Shown here piece by piece: positions 23,291 to 33,841 of a DNA stretch of 64,000 bases. Below the pieces are notes generated by a model. It was not told the DNA's origin and searched no databases. It saw only the letters and a program-made list of their open reading frames with translations. The first letter of the stretch is position 1. Every line of letters begins with the position of its first letter. The position numbers and the translations under genes were made by a program. This stretch comes from Siphonodentalium dalli (taxonomy: Eukaryota; Mollusca; Scaphopoda; Gadilida; Siphonodentaliidae): positions 152,297,151-152,361,150 of the forward strand of contig CP136068.1 of NCBI GenBank assembly GCA_032622095.1, given 5' to 3'.

Positions 23291-24310
23291 TTGTGTTAAA
23301 GCAAAAGATTACCTGTGTCCGTCTGTCAATCTGTGCATCCGTCCGCTCATATATCTCAATCATGGGTGATCGGATCTCAATGAAATTTGGTATCCAGGTT
23401 TAGCATCAGGAGGGCTTTCAAAAGAGTGTTCATTGTCGCTTTTCGCATTTTCTGTTCAAGAGTTATCCCTCTTTATTATAAGCTTTCCCATTAAATAGTG
23501 GGAAATTGCCGTGGCGTAGAGCGTTATATCCATCGCCTGGACCGACTCGATGGATAACACTGACCGACTCGATGGATAACACAATTATTCACAATAGTAT
23601 TACTTTTTCGGAGATTACTTCCGGTTTACAGCGGCGACTCACATTAAGTTTCAAAGCGTATCAATAACGTAATAATATTTTTTTAATTATCGATTTTTAC
23701 GGTAAAACTGTTATTTAATTGTTATAATGTTAACTCATTTGTTTTAATATATTCTTATCATTAAATTATGTATATATTAATTTTCTCGCATCATTTCAGA
23801 ATAAAACAATGGGGACTATTTCTTATGGCGGTTTTGCTCGATATTTGTCATTCAGTGGTGAGCAAATCAATTGATGGAATGTAAACAAAATGCAAATGTC
23901 GAAGCTTTCTAACAATTTGAAGTGAACTGTAGGAAAAAACTAGCAATTTTGGGGCGGTTTATAACGTAGCGACTAGCGCATATAATAAAATGAACACCTA
24001 CGTGTTTTGGTTGAATACCCGGATTATCTCATGAGTGGGTACAAGGAAATACAGAATTTCCACTCGCGGCTTGTAGCCGCTCGTGGAAATTCTGTATTTC
24101 CTTGAACCCACTCATGAGATAATCCGGGTATTCAACCAAAACCCGTAGGTATTCTCTATCTCTTTTTCTGAAAATGTTGGATTTCCATCCGTCGTTCGTT
24201 AGAATTGTCAGGTAATTTGTTCGTTCATCACATTATATTTTACAATTTGGTTTCTGACCTGCCCATATTTAAATTTTCACCAAGTGGTGGTGCAACCTCT
24301 TGTTAATAAT
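23291..24310. repeat. Dispersed repeat H3, interrupted by about 680 bp
   Basis: It matches H5 (62510-62904) on both sides of an interruption: CCGCTCATATATCTCAA to GAGTTATCCCTCTTT (23340-23476), then CTGAAAATGTTG onward to the end (24170-24310). The interruption at 23477-24156 contains a small hairpin (TTTCCCATTAAATAGTGGGAAA-like, 23484-23507), a duplicated GACCGACTCGATGGATAACA and the fold-back listed separately. Confidence 0.6.
23996..24150. repeat. Near-perfect palindrome with about 70-nt arms
   Basis: The arms run from ACCTACGTGTTTTGGTTGAA inward to GGAAATTCTGTATTTCC-type sequence and meet at a CCACTCGCGGCTTGTAGCCG cap. Only a few arm mismatches are visible, so the structure is young or has been homogenised. 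Confidence 0.8.
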
Positions 24311-25421
24311 GAATAATCACCGCATTTCGTATTTAATTCTCTGAGTCTTGGATGATGCTAAACGTAAACTTAATTAACCATGGCTTGACTAGACAGACTC
24401 TAAATTTCCTCGACAAATTCGGTAATATTTTCACGAAAAGTCCCAGCATGATGAAAGTTAACAATCATTACAAATCAGATAGAGGGGCTGTTTAATTTGT
24501 CAATTGATTTTCAAAGAATTGTACGAGGTTATTGAGGTATTTTTTACTGCTCTTAGAATTTGTCTATCTTGTGTAGGACTTGCGTATTGGGAATCAATGT
24601 TCTCATATTGTTCATAGTATTTGTACACGATCGGGCGTATATGCATGACAAATACATGCCTACAATTGACAAGCATTTCTGGATATTGGGAGCTAAAACG
24701 TTTTTGTGCAAACATGTTCGTGTGTTTGAACAGAATTGTATGATAAGTGCCGGCACTGTGCCGCATGTATTGTTGGTGCTGTGAATGTGTCGTCACAATG
24801 ACAATTATCTGATAGCACATATGATCAATTCCAGCCCGGAAATGTGAGTTTCGTTATCTATATTTAATTGTCAGTGTTGTTATTGCAGCCTTGAATGGAG
24901 TTACTCTTTTATGTCCCGATGTGCCTCAGGCGTCTTTGAGAAGCAAACATTATAACCAATTGAAACTTCCTCACAATTATTTGCTCAGATATCAAATTCA
25001 GGAATATTTGTTTTAAGCTACTTGTCATTGTGGATTTAAACTCTGGATCTTTTTATTTCTTTGGCCCTTCGCTGCTGTGCTCCTCCCCATTTCATTTTCT
25101 TTTCAATTTGTTTGGAACGTGGCACAGATATTTCCACTCTGTGAACATAGATACCGGTATCTGGCTACTATGAGAGGCATTTTATATCCGATTTCTATGT
25201 TACGAACGTGATGACGTCATATTTCGCACCATATAAAACATGGAATTAGAAAAGCTGGCTACGAATGTGATCGCCGGCGAAAAGCTGGCTACATTTGTGA
25301 TCGATTTAAAAGCTGGCACGAAAGTGACCGGAGCCTTGTGACAATGACCCCATCGGCCTAAGTAAATGATTCACCAATCTGGGGTACCCCCCCCCCAAGT
25401 TAAATCCATTTCGGTTAGACT
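24311..25421. other. Unassigned unique stretch
   Basis: Overlapping small ORFs on both strands at 24500-24820 have no recognisable domain. A degenerate about 27-bp repeat (AAAAGCTGGCTACGAATGTG) occurs three times at about 25248-25330. Confidence 0.4.
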
Positions 25422-25795
25422 TTAAAGTAATGTGAAACACTCCGGTAGGGTGATTAATTAGAAATGTTCAATTGTTCAAATTAGTTATTTTTTCACAAAT
25501 ATTATATCTAAATTTACAACACACACCGTCATTCGCATGTTTTAATTAAACGCAGTGACTCTCGGTGGTGAAATCATTAGTTTATTGCCGATAGATGTGT
25601 CCCGAGTCGAGTATTAAATATTTACAATTGAGCATATTTCAGACGATGTTTTCTATGGAGTGGTACGGTCGATTTGCTTCTGATTTTCGGCGGTGTTAGT
25701 AGAATGTTGCATTCCTCTAAATTCTAATTGACATAGTACCTGAATACTAACTTATCAGTTTCACGCACCCGAACAAGTACATAATATGTCTTTAA
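25422..25795. repeat. Family G TTAA-bounded repeat, copy G2
   Basis: This diverged copy of G1 has the same TTAA boundaries, with AGTAATGTGAAACACTCC at the left edge and ACATAATATGTCT at the right. Confidence 0.6.
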
Positions 25796-26753
25796 ATGCG
25801 GTTATAAACTGCAAGACAACCAGATTGGTTAAAACGCATGTAAAACATCATATACTAGTGTGAAACTGTAACTTTCAGTACAATTGTGACTCCAGCAAAT
25901 TTATATATGTCATAGAAATGAAATTGGCCGACATGCAGCAGTTAGCTACATTGTATCCACAGTTCAGGAATATAATCGGGTTTTCTTTACCGCATTTAAT
26001 CGAGGTGCCACATCAGTCACGAAACCGTTATCTGTGGTGCATTTATGGTTTGACCGCTGTTATTCCGCATGAAAACCCCAGTTACTGGGTCAATTACTTA
26101 GGGCAGTGTAGTGGGATAGCTTAATTATCACAGATACATTCATCATTTTCCTCTTCTCACCACCCGGAATCCCTAATGAATAATTTATCACCGAATCACT
26201 GCAAGAGAACAATCAACATAATGCACAGATACTCCTTATCATTAAATCTCATTGTTCACACTTGCTTTTTAAACTGTCACCCATAAAATAATAATCGAGT
26301 ACATTGTGTCCCAAACCAGATTAGTTGAATAGCTAATTTAATTTGTTCTCAATTTGTAAGCATCAAACCTTCAGGGATTCTTTTTGCACAAAGCCCTGGA
26401 CGTCTTGAGGGAGTTGGTTGTCCTTCAGAGTTCTGTCCCTGCTTTATATTGCAGCAGAATCCCTCAATGTTTTCTAATTAAGATTCGCATCTGAATTAAT
26501 TAATCTGTCCGGAGTTCATTGGCCACATGTCTGTATAACCTCACTTGACCAGCTTCATTTCGACCAATCGCCTGGGGAATAGATAGGGATTAGGAATACA
26601 GAGGAGTAATTGAATTTGCTGTCAGGGAATTTTATGATGGGCTGACAGATACTCAAAGACATAGATAGGCTATTGTATTTATGTCCACTGAATTCCAATA
26701 GTCGCTCTAATCTAGAAGGCATGTTCATGTATGAAAATCTATGGGATGGCAGT
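25796..26753. other. Mostly unique stretch; its right end is a duplicated segment
   Basis: A 68-codon ORF at 25918-26124 has no recognisable domain. Positions 26610-26750 match 30355-30503 closely (shared TTTTATGATGGGCTGACAGA and TATTGTATTTATGTC). Confidence 0.4.
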
Positions 26754-26922
26754 TTAACCATTTCATGACGGGAGCTGTGTTGGTGCAGCATTACAGACCC
26801 TGTGCCAGTGCATTCTCTTATATATGCGTGTCTTGCATATATAAGAAAATTCATTGGCTTGCAAAATCATTGGCACAGGGTTTTCCCAAAATTTCAGGAA
26901 GCTCCAGCCACGGAAGGGTTAA
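26754..26922 (+). mobile_element. Family B MITE, copy B3, shortened
   Basis: TTAA at both ends and CCATTTCATGACGGGAGC on the left. One hairpin has lost its loop and the second is reduced to a half, so it is an internal-deletion derivative. Confidence 0.75.
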
Positions 26923-26952
26923 GGACAACTGTGTGGATATCTTCGAGTGGCA

Positions 26953-27111
26953 CCAGGGTAGTGTCAGGGGAGCACAGCCCCCCTTGTCGGGAGGATTACC
27001 CCCCCCCCCCCCCCACCAGTCGATGAGATCTGTAAAGGTCAGTCCTGTATCTATAGCTCCCTGTCGGGGGATCGTAGCCCCTGCCTCAGAGAAATCCTGG
27101 CACTACCCCTG
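26953..27111. mobile_element. Possible short hAT-type element
   Basis: CAGGGTAGTGTCAGGGG on the left and CCTGGCACTACCCCTG on the right are imperfect complements around a poly-C run. No target duplication found. Weak call. Confidence 0.3.
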
Positions 27112-27302
27112 AATATCTTTAACTCTTTCTATACATTAGAACAGTCTATTATTCATTTGGAGGAGCATCCAGGTAATAAAAGCAGACAGATAATCAAGAG
27201 CAGAATGATTCATACTCATTTGTGGGAAATGTTCAGATAATAAGTTCAACAAAAGATCTATCTATAAGAAGAGAGGTGACTAAAAAGTCCTTCCTTTTCA
27301 AG

Positions 27303-27893
27303 TCATAAGGAAATAGCATTCTGAGTAAAATGTAAAGTATGTTTCCCTAATTTGGCAGACTTTGGTGTTTGCATCATTATCTGAGTCCCCGGGTAGTATA
27401 TCAATGATTTAGTATTTAAGGTGGGATATACTGTGACCGACTTAGTTGCAGTCCAATGTGACAAGTGTTGTCTGTCATGTTTGCAGCAGAGATATAATGA
27501 GTCTGTGATGACATTAACTGTCTCCATACAATCGTACAGGATCACGTTGAAATGTTCTCTGGTTATGTCCGGGGTGGGGGCTTTCCCTGGTGGTGTATTG
27601 GCGGTTAGCCCTTTGGGGCTTACTCCATTTGGAAGCGCATATTCTAGGAAGCTGGACTGTATGTTCAGTATCATTTCCTTTGCTGTCTTGTTGCCAATGG
27701 CTTTATACAGATTGATAATGTCTGTGGATATATCTGCCTTTGTGTATATATGGCGGGTTCCAGACCAAAAATTATCTGGTGTCTGGTCAGTGCACTTAGT
27801 TTGTTCCTTGTTCTCAATAAAGGTAGTTTCAGAGGCACTTTCTAGTAGAGAGTCCATGTTAGTTTTGATGTTGGTTGGCTGTGACGTGGCCAT
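27303..27893 (-). CDS. Hypothetical 196-aa protein, unrecognised
   Basis: This is the longest ORF in the window that does not run through a repeat palindrome. The start ATG has an acceptable animal context (GGATAATGGCC). The sequence has balanced composition: an N-terminal Ser/Thr/Glu-rich part (residues 1-45), a central helix-prone part (about 55-85, DIINLYKAIGNKTAKEMILN), a Pro/Gly-rich linker (about 88-110), and a C-terminal part with a Cys-Cys pair at 136-137 and several aromatic residues. I recognise no domain, signal peptide or membrane segment. It could be a single-exon gene, an exon, a captured gene fragment inside a mobile segment, or chance. The longer opposite-strand ORF (27421-27903) is judged to be its shadow because it reads like a reversed complement, with runs of hydrophobic residues. 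Confidence 0.35.
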   Translation of the reverse strand: MATSQPTNIKTNMDSLLESASETTFIENKEQTKCTDQTPDNFWSGTRHIYTKADISTDIINLYKAIGNKTAKEMILNIQSSFLEYALPNGVSPKGLTANTPPGKAPTPDITREHFNVILYDCMETVNVITDSLYLCCKHDRQHLSHWTATKSVTVYPTLNTKSLIYYPGTQIMMQTPKSAKLGKHTLHFTQNAISL

Positions 27894-27924
27894 TATCCAA
27901 TGATGGTGGGTAAAGTTAATAAAT

Positions 27925-28063
27925 ATAAGGAGAGGTGAGAGGTTAATCTCCAGGGAAGATCACCATCAACGAATAATCCTTTGCTATAAATGGTCCATTT
28001 CTAGCAAAGGATTATTCGTTGATGGTGATCTTCCCTGGAGATTAATCTCTCACCTCTCCTTAT
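27925..28063. repeat. Near-perfect palindrome, about 60-nt arms
   Basis: The arms start ATAAGGAGAGGTGAGAG and include GAAGATCACCATCAACGAAT. The loop is about 20 nt, near TATAAATGGTCCATTTCTAG. It lies just upstream of the 196-aa ORF on the minus strand. Confidence 0.85.
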
Positions 28064-28077
28064 AAAGATCTATCTAT

Positions 28078-28639
28078 GGTAGTTTTTTTACTTATTATTT
28101 TAACATTTCCTAAGGGAACTAATCATCAATGAGTACTGGTATTTAGTAAAGAAAGGGCTAATATGAACAATTATAGATGCTATCGATGGCAACTAATATG
28201 TAAGTCCATCCCTGAGTATAAGCCCAGTCTATGTTTTTGCTACCAAAAAAATTATGGGGTGGTCCTCATATATAAGCCCACCCATTTCTAGAACTTGGAA
28301 AGCGCATATACATTGAAGTAAGGTCAACTCTGAATGAAGATGACAAAAATTCATGCCCAAAATAGCATTACTCGGATTTTACTCCAGCTAATTTTCATTG
28401 CAAACTCATTAATACTACCTGCTCCATTGTATTTCACAAAATGCTGTAAAATAACATATAATATACATCATCGATTCATATAAACAGGATTAGATTAGCA
28501 CTATGAATGTAAACTGAGATTTTGTATGTGGGGGGGGGGGGGGGGGGGGGGTCCTCGAAGGTAAGCCCAGTCACAAGTTTTTGTTTTAACAAATTCACGG
28601 GCGCCCTCGCTTACTGATTGGTATTATACACCAACTTCA
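28078..28639. other. Unassigned spacer
   Basis: No gene. Contains a long poly-G run at about 28531-28551 and AAGCCCA phrases repeated on both sides of it (28220, 28268, 28563). Confidence 0.4.
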
Positions 28640-28701
28640 TTAACCCTTTACCCAACAGAACGGCCCTGTGTCAATGCATTCTCTTATATATGCGAGTCGA
28701 C

Positions 28702-29813
28702 TAGAGATGGGCGGTTAACCGTGGAATCAGTTCGGTTTCGGTTGTCGGGAAAAACCGGAAATGACAACCGTGGTAAGTTGGGAAAACCCGTTGTTTCGGT
28801 TGTCACAACTTCCTGTAATCATGGCAGAACACGACGAACAAACGAGTCCTGTGTGGAAATATTTTTCAAAGAAAGATAAGAAATCTAAGTGTGCCGCCTG
28901 TAATATATGCAGAAAGGAGTTCGCATGGTGAAATCGCGCGACGAATTAATTACGTTGCTTCCGTGTACACCTATTTTCGCCGTAGTATTTACTAGTAAAC
29001 ACAACACAAGTCAGTTTATTTCTCATGTTATTTTAATCATTAAGGCCGTACAAATACTCTGAAAGGTGAATTTGATAACGAGGATACGATATCAAAAGGT
29101 ATCAATGATTGTTACCCGCATTCCCTATTAGTTTTTATCACTGTTTGGATGTTAAATCGTCAAATATATTTGTGCGCCGTTGATTAAAAATGTTATGCCG
29201 GAATCGGAGCCGGAATGAATTATACCGTTTGTCGGTAAACTGTTGAGAAATAGCACTCATTCAGGTGACTTGTATTGGATGCATGTATACTGTATAGTGT
29301 GTACAATATTATGTTCCCTAAATATGGTAATAGGCATATAGCCAGATAATGTGATTGAGAGATTCTAGTCATGTTTTATTTTCATTTTGTTTATTTCCAA
29401 TTTTATTTTTCAAATCATAACTATACACATATATCTAGTCACACACATTAGTTTTATGCCAATATAAATGATCATTATATTATTTCACACTTATGATCAT
29501 ATGATGCTGAATTGCAGTCATACACAATACACAGACTCACTTGCATTCTAGCACTGCCACTCGACATGGACATTAACAATATACATGTAATAGTAACAAT
29601 ATGATACATAATTTAATATTATAAAAGGACATGTACCTCACAAGTTATGGTGATACAATTGGTGTGTTTTCTTTGTAATATGATGAAGCATAATTAGATT
29701 TTGTTCACATTAGTAATTTTTATTAATAAAAACCGAAACCGAAACCGAGACTCAACTCTTTTTCCACAACCGAAACCGAAACCGAGGCAAAATTTCACAA
29801 CCGCCCATCTCTA
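28702..29813 (+). mobile_element. hAT-superfamily element, internally deleted, 1112 bp
   Basis: Exact 15-bp inverted termini TAGAGATGGGCGGTT and AACCGCCCATCTCTA are flanked by an exact 8-bp duplication GAGTCGAC (28694-28701 and 29814-29821). Subterminal AACCGAAACCGAAACCGAG repeats lie near the right end and GGTTTCGGTTGT near the left. It keeps only the first codons of a transposase (28821-28931), so it is a deletion derivative. Confidence 0.92.
28821..28931 (+). pseudogene. N-terminal remnant of a hAT transposase (BED zinc finger start)
   Basis: The ATG at 28821 opens 36 codons ending in TGA. Residues 9-20 read SPVWKYFSKKDK, the typical start of a BED-type zinc finger, followed by CAACNICRKEF with the first Cys-x2-Cys pair (residues 27 and 30). 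The reading frame stops right after this pair, so the second half of the finger (the His/Cys ligands) and the whole catalytic region are missing. The BED finger is the DNA-binding domain of many hAT transposases, and its place inside hAT termini supports the assignment. It cannot make a working transposase. Confidence 0.7.
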
Positions 29814-30156
29814 GAGTCGACCATAGGTCGCCTCACATATATAAGAGAATGCATTGGCTTAACACATTAAAAATTATAAAATTGTTAAAGAATGTAAGAA
29901 AAAATTGTAAAAAGTGTTAAAAGATTTTGTTTAGGCCAATGCATTCTCTTATATATGCGAGGCGACCTATGGTCGACTCGCATATATAAGAGAATTCATT
30001 GGCACAGGGCATAACTGTAACTATCACAATGTGGTCAAGGAGCCGGTTCCAATGATATCCATATTTGTATGGTTCTATTGAGACAGACCGAAGATAATTT
30101 AGGCTGTTGAAGCTTTATTTGGCCGGTTTTGGCCGGTTTGTTGGATAAAGGGTTAA

Positions 30157-30532
30157 AGGTTGTGTTCGGTTACTTCGGTATATGGTGATTTGATTTTCGC
30201 TCAGGCCGATCTTATCAAGTGAGTTTCACTGAGTTACTCATGATCAGAAATGGGGAGTGTTTCCCATGCAAAGGAGGCAAAGTCTTATGCTCTCTCTCGT
30301 ATATACAGATTTTCCCCATGTATTGGGACATTTATCTGTTTTCCTGAATAATTGAATCTGCTGTCAGCCTGTCAGTGCATTTTATGATGGGCTGACAGAT
30401 ACTCAAAGACTTAGATAGAATATTGTATTTATGTCAAGGCCTGAATTCCAATACTCTCTCTAAGCTAGTAGGCATGGCATGTTCATGTATGAGAGTCTAT
30501 GGTATATACTGGTTATTATAGCCCCGTAATGA
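30157..30532. other. Spacer containing a duplicated segment
   Basis: Positions 30355-30503 are a diverged copy of 26610-26750. No gene seen. Confidence 0.5.
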
Positions 30533-31840
30533 GTTATGGGGGGTATATAGGGAACAGCTTGGTCATCCGTCTGTCCATCCGTCCGTGGACGCAACTTTGC
30601 AGAGCTATTAATCCTACATTTTCTGGTAATTTTTTTGGAAACTCTGCACAGATATTTAGTATGGGACAGATATTTAGTAGCATGGGAATCTTTGCACTTG
30701 CGATTATGAGGTCCATCGGACTTCTTAAAGTGAAGCTATCCACATTTTTTGCTAGATGCATAATTTTGTCCGAGCTTATATATTCCTAAATGTTTTAACA
30801 TGGCACAGATATTTACAAGCCCCTTTATTACTTAGAATTTTTTTGCAACGTGCAGAATTTTGTCTGTGTTTGTATGCCTTATGTTATTTTTGGAACAAAC
30901 AATTTGTGTTAATATGGCTACCCTTAATGCAGCCCAATTGCACTGTGGGGGTATCCCTAGTCTCACTAGGACAGTCCTACCTATAATTTAAAGTAATCTT
31001 GTTATGTTTTTTTGTCTCTTAGGCAAATACGTATGTTTCAGTCTCAATGCTAATTCTATCATATCTATTTGGGAAGGTTTCAAAATGTTTTTGTTCAAGT
31101 TTTAAAAACAGTATTGCGAGCTCGGGATTGCAACAAAAAATATAGTCCCCAAATTTGACTCTTTGTTTTTGTGTCTACGAAGTTGGACAAGAATTTTACT
31201 TTGATGAACAAATCAATCATTTTTTTTGTTTGGTTTTGGTGCAATGCACAGCTTTTCAAAACATTATGGATCTGCCTAATCAATGTAAATTAATATCTAA
31301 TCCGTCCGTGGACACAAAGTTGTTTGGAGTTTTTCTCAGTCGTTTATTGATCAATTTCCGTGAAACTGGGCACAGGCATCAACCACCATGGGAACCTGTG
31401 CACCTGCGATTATGACGTCTGTCCGACTTTTTTTGGTGGAGTTATTCCCCCTTTTTCGACTTAGAATTTTTTTGCAACATGTATAATTTTGTCTGAGCTT
31501 TATTCCTACATTTTTAGGTCAATTTGTTTTTAACTTGGCACAGATATTTAGTACCATGGGAACCTGTGCACCTGCGATTATGACGTCTGTCTGGCATTTT
31601 TTGGTGGAGTTATCCCCCTTTTTCGACTTAGAACATTTTTGCAAAATGCATAATTTTGTCCGAGCTTTTATTCCTACATTTTTTGGTCAATAGGTTTAAG
31701 ATTAAGGTTAGGTTTGTGCACCTGCAATGGGAACTGTTATTTTATTATTTTAACTAAATTTTTACTGACATGTGAAACATCTTAGTATTTTAAAAACACG
31801 GGGGTATCCTTAGTCCCATTGGGACAGTCAAACCTCTAGT
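30533..31840. repeat. Dispersed repeat H1, with about 169-bp internal units
   Basis: It starts with GTTATGGGGGGTATA and a GTCCATCCGTCCGTGG core. Units containing GGGAACCTGTGCACCTGCGA and TTTTTCGACTTAGAA recur about 168 bp apart (31390 and 31558). Two end phrases, CCCATTGGGACAGTC (about 31816) and a variant (30962), suggest two adjacent copies. ORFs through it are frame-inconsistent and not credible proteins. Confidence 0.65.
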
Positions 31841-32170
31841 TTTTCAATGATATTATAGGGGTTTCATGTGATATAATAAGTTCAACATAGGTCTGAACAT
31901 CTCTTTCCAATAAATAGGATTCCTCCTGCACTTGTATTATATGTTGTCTGCTCATTTTCACTGGACACCCCTCCAAATAAGTAATAGAACATTCCAATGT
32001 ATACCTTTATAACTGGGTTGGAGAATCCATTTAGTATAGAAAGGGTTAATAAATTTTAATGACCTTGAGAATTCCCTTATAGCCCTCAATTCATGAGTTA
32101 ATTGCACCAAGTTTATTTTATAACTATCAAATGGCAGAGTTAATTTGCTTTTCCCTGCACCGACTTCCAT
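31841..32170. repeat. Dispersed repeat fragment L1
   Basis: Phrases ACACCCCTCCAAAT and ATCCATTTAGTATAGAAAGG are shared in order with 42810-42945 (ACAACCCTCCAAACG, ATCTATTTAGTAAAGAGAGG). Family unknown. Confidence 0.4.
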
Positions 32171-32547
32171 TTAACCCTTTACCCAACAAACCGGCCAAAA
32201 CCGGCCAAATAAAGCTTCAACAGCCTAAAATATCTTGGGTCTGTCTCAATAGAACCATACAAATATGGATATCATTGGAACCGGCTCCTTGACCACATTG
32301 TGATAGTTACAGTTATGCCCTGTGCCAATGCATTCTCTTATATATGCGAGTCGACCATAGGTCGCCTCGCATATATAAGAGAATGCATTGGCCTTTTTAC
32401 CATTTTTTCTTACATTCTTTAACAATTTTATAATTTTTAATGTGTTAAGCCAATGCATTCTCTTATATATGCGAGGCGACCTATGGTTGACTCGCATATA
32501 TAAGAGAATGCATTGGCACAGGACCCTTCTGTTGGGTAAAGGGTTAA
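32171..32547 (+). mobile_element. Family A MITE, copy A6
   Basis: TTAA-flanked with the CCGGCC arm on the left and both hairpins present. The AT-rich spacer between the hairpins is shortened. Confidence 0.85.
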
Positions 32548-33082
32548 GCAAAGAAATTAAGCACTTGTTCTTTTCATCTTCCTAGTTTGATATAAATGTA
32601 CATTATCAATGTTTGCATGATAAGTTCAAAGTCCCAGTGCGGTCTATGGAATTGTCTTCGCCCTCAGGGCGTGTACTCCTGTGTCGTACAATTTTGATGA
32701 GCAAACTCATTATCGCTGAGCCTCATGGAATTTTGTCAACGCCGCCTAGGGGCTGCATTCCAAAGTAAAAGAAATATGCGTTCACATTTCTCACGAGCAA
32801 ACATAAATAATGGAGAATCCGATAGGGCTCTAGGAAACCATTAATTAAAGTCATTGTGCGCCCCCAAATCAATTCACTCTGCATCCTAAATCAAGTCACA
32901 CACCTCCCCCTCTCTCTATAAATAATGTCTCAACATTCTATCACATGTCCCGCAGAAATGTCAGAGAAATTTCTTATCATCGTTCTTTCCTTGTTGCCCT
33001 GACAACAAGAAATGGAATCAAGAGTTGTGTGCACTTTAAAGATGGTCTGTCTCTTCCGGGACTCAATTACAACATAATTTTA
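32548..33082. other. Unique stretch, possible regulatory DNA
   Basis: No gene or repeat. Base composition is more balanced than the flanks, with several ATTA/TAAT cores (for example ACCATTAATTAAAGTCATTG near 32840). It cannot be judged without comparison. Confidence 0.3.
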
Positions 33083-33350
33083 TTAACCCTTCATAACAGG
33101 AGCTGCGCTGGTGCAGCATTAAAGATCCTGTGCCAATGCATTCTCTTATATATGCGAGTCTTCCACTGGAGCCTCTCAAATACATGTATAAGAGAATGCA
33201 CTGGTTTACAAGGTCAAGGTAAATATTGTTAGGCCAATGTATTCTCTTATGTATGAGAGGCTTCCATATGGGAGACTCGCATATATAAGAGAATGCATTG
33301 GCACAGGGTTTTCGCAAAATTTCAGGAAGCTCCAGTTATGGAAGGGTTAA
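33083..33350 (+). mobile_element. Family B MITE, copy B4
   Basis: TTAA at both ends, left terminus CCCTTCATAACAGGAGC, both hairpins present with decayed loops. A 38-bp phrase (AAAGATGGTCTGTCTCTTCC and what follows) precedes it at 33038 and recurs directly after it at 33349. Confidence 0.8.
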
Positions 33351-33841
33351 AGATGGTCTATCTCTTCTGTGCCTCAATTACAACAACAAATCTCGATTTC
33401 AAGACTGCAAATAGCTATTTTGTGAATAAAATACAGATATTACTGAAGATAATTTGTCTATAAAGGCATACTAAAGTGGGTTTCTTATTCGTAAGCACAG
33501 AAGGGCAAGCGGGAAACCAGTCAGGAGGGCACATTTTGGGTACCCACTGGACTCACCTGGGCCAGGGTAAAGGGGGGGGGGGGGCAAGCACCCCTGCATG
33601 CCCCTTCTCCGGCGTCCCTGGTAAATCTCTTTAACTGGCTGATCTGCAATATGCCGTGAATGAGGCTGCTAACAAGATAGAGTTCTCCTTCTTGGTGTGT
33701 TTCGAATGTTTTCTTGTGGATTTCTTTTCTTAAAATAGTCCCTAAAACTGTCCCATGAATGTGATAAGAAATTCTAAATAAAATTGATATTAATTGATAT
33801 AGAGGTTTTTTCAGACAGGTGTCCTCGATTCATATCTATTT
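33351..33841. other. Unassigned spacer
   Basis: No gene. Poly-G run at about 33572-33583. Confidence 0.4.

Larger units (their letters stand above)
27252..28077. mobile_element. 800-bp inserted segment flanked by a 14-bp direct repeat, with fold-back right end
   Basis: AAAGATCTATCTAT occurs at 27252-27265 and again at 28064-28077. The segment begins AAGAAGAGAGGTGAC and ends CACCTCTCCTTAT, so the ends are weakly inverted. The right 139 bp (27925-28063) is a near-perfect palindrome with about 60-nt arms. The left part carries the 196-aa ORF on the minus strand. A 14-bp duplication is long for cut-and-paste elements and more usual for target-primed retroposition, but there is no poly-A tract. 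The mechanism is therefore unresolved. Confidence 0.5.
28640..30156 (-). mobile_element. Family A MITE, copy A5, split by a hAT element
   Basis: TTAA and CCCTTTACCCAACA on the left; CCGGCC arm and TTAA on the right (GTTGGATAAAGGG, one change). The first hairpin loop is interrupted at GAGTCGAC by the 1.1-kb hAT element. Without the insert it would match the other A copies. Confidence 0.9.

Noticed and set aside
23508-23600. Possible tRNA-derived SINE (TGGCGTAGAGCG resembles an A box)
   Set aside because: No matching B box; the neighbouring GACCGACTCGATGG duplication is better explained as a small local repeat.
26741-27112. 123-aa ORF
   Set aside because: It crosses a family B hairpin and a poly-C run.
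27421-27903. 160-aa plus-strand ORF
   Set aside because: Antisense to the more protein-like 196-aa minus-strand ORF. Judged to be its shadow, though neither is proven.
32246-33317. ORFs with NAFSYICE / QCILLYMR peptides, also in other family A and B copies
   Set aside because: These are translations of the shared 69-nt hairpin in its two directions.
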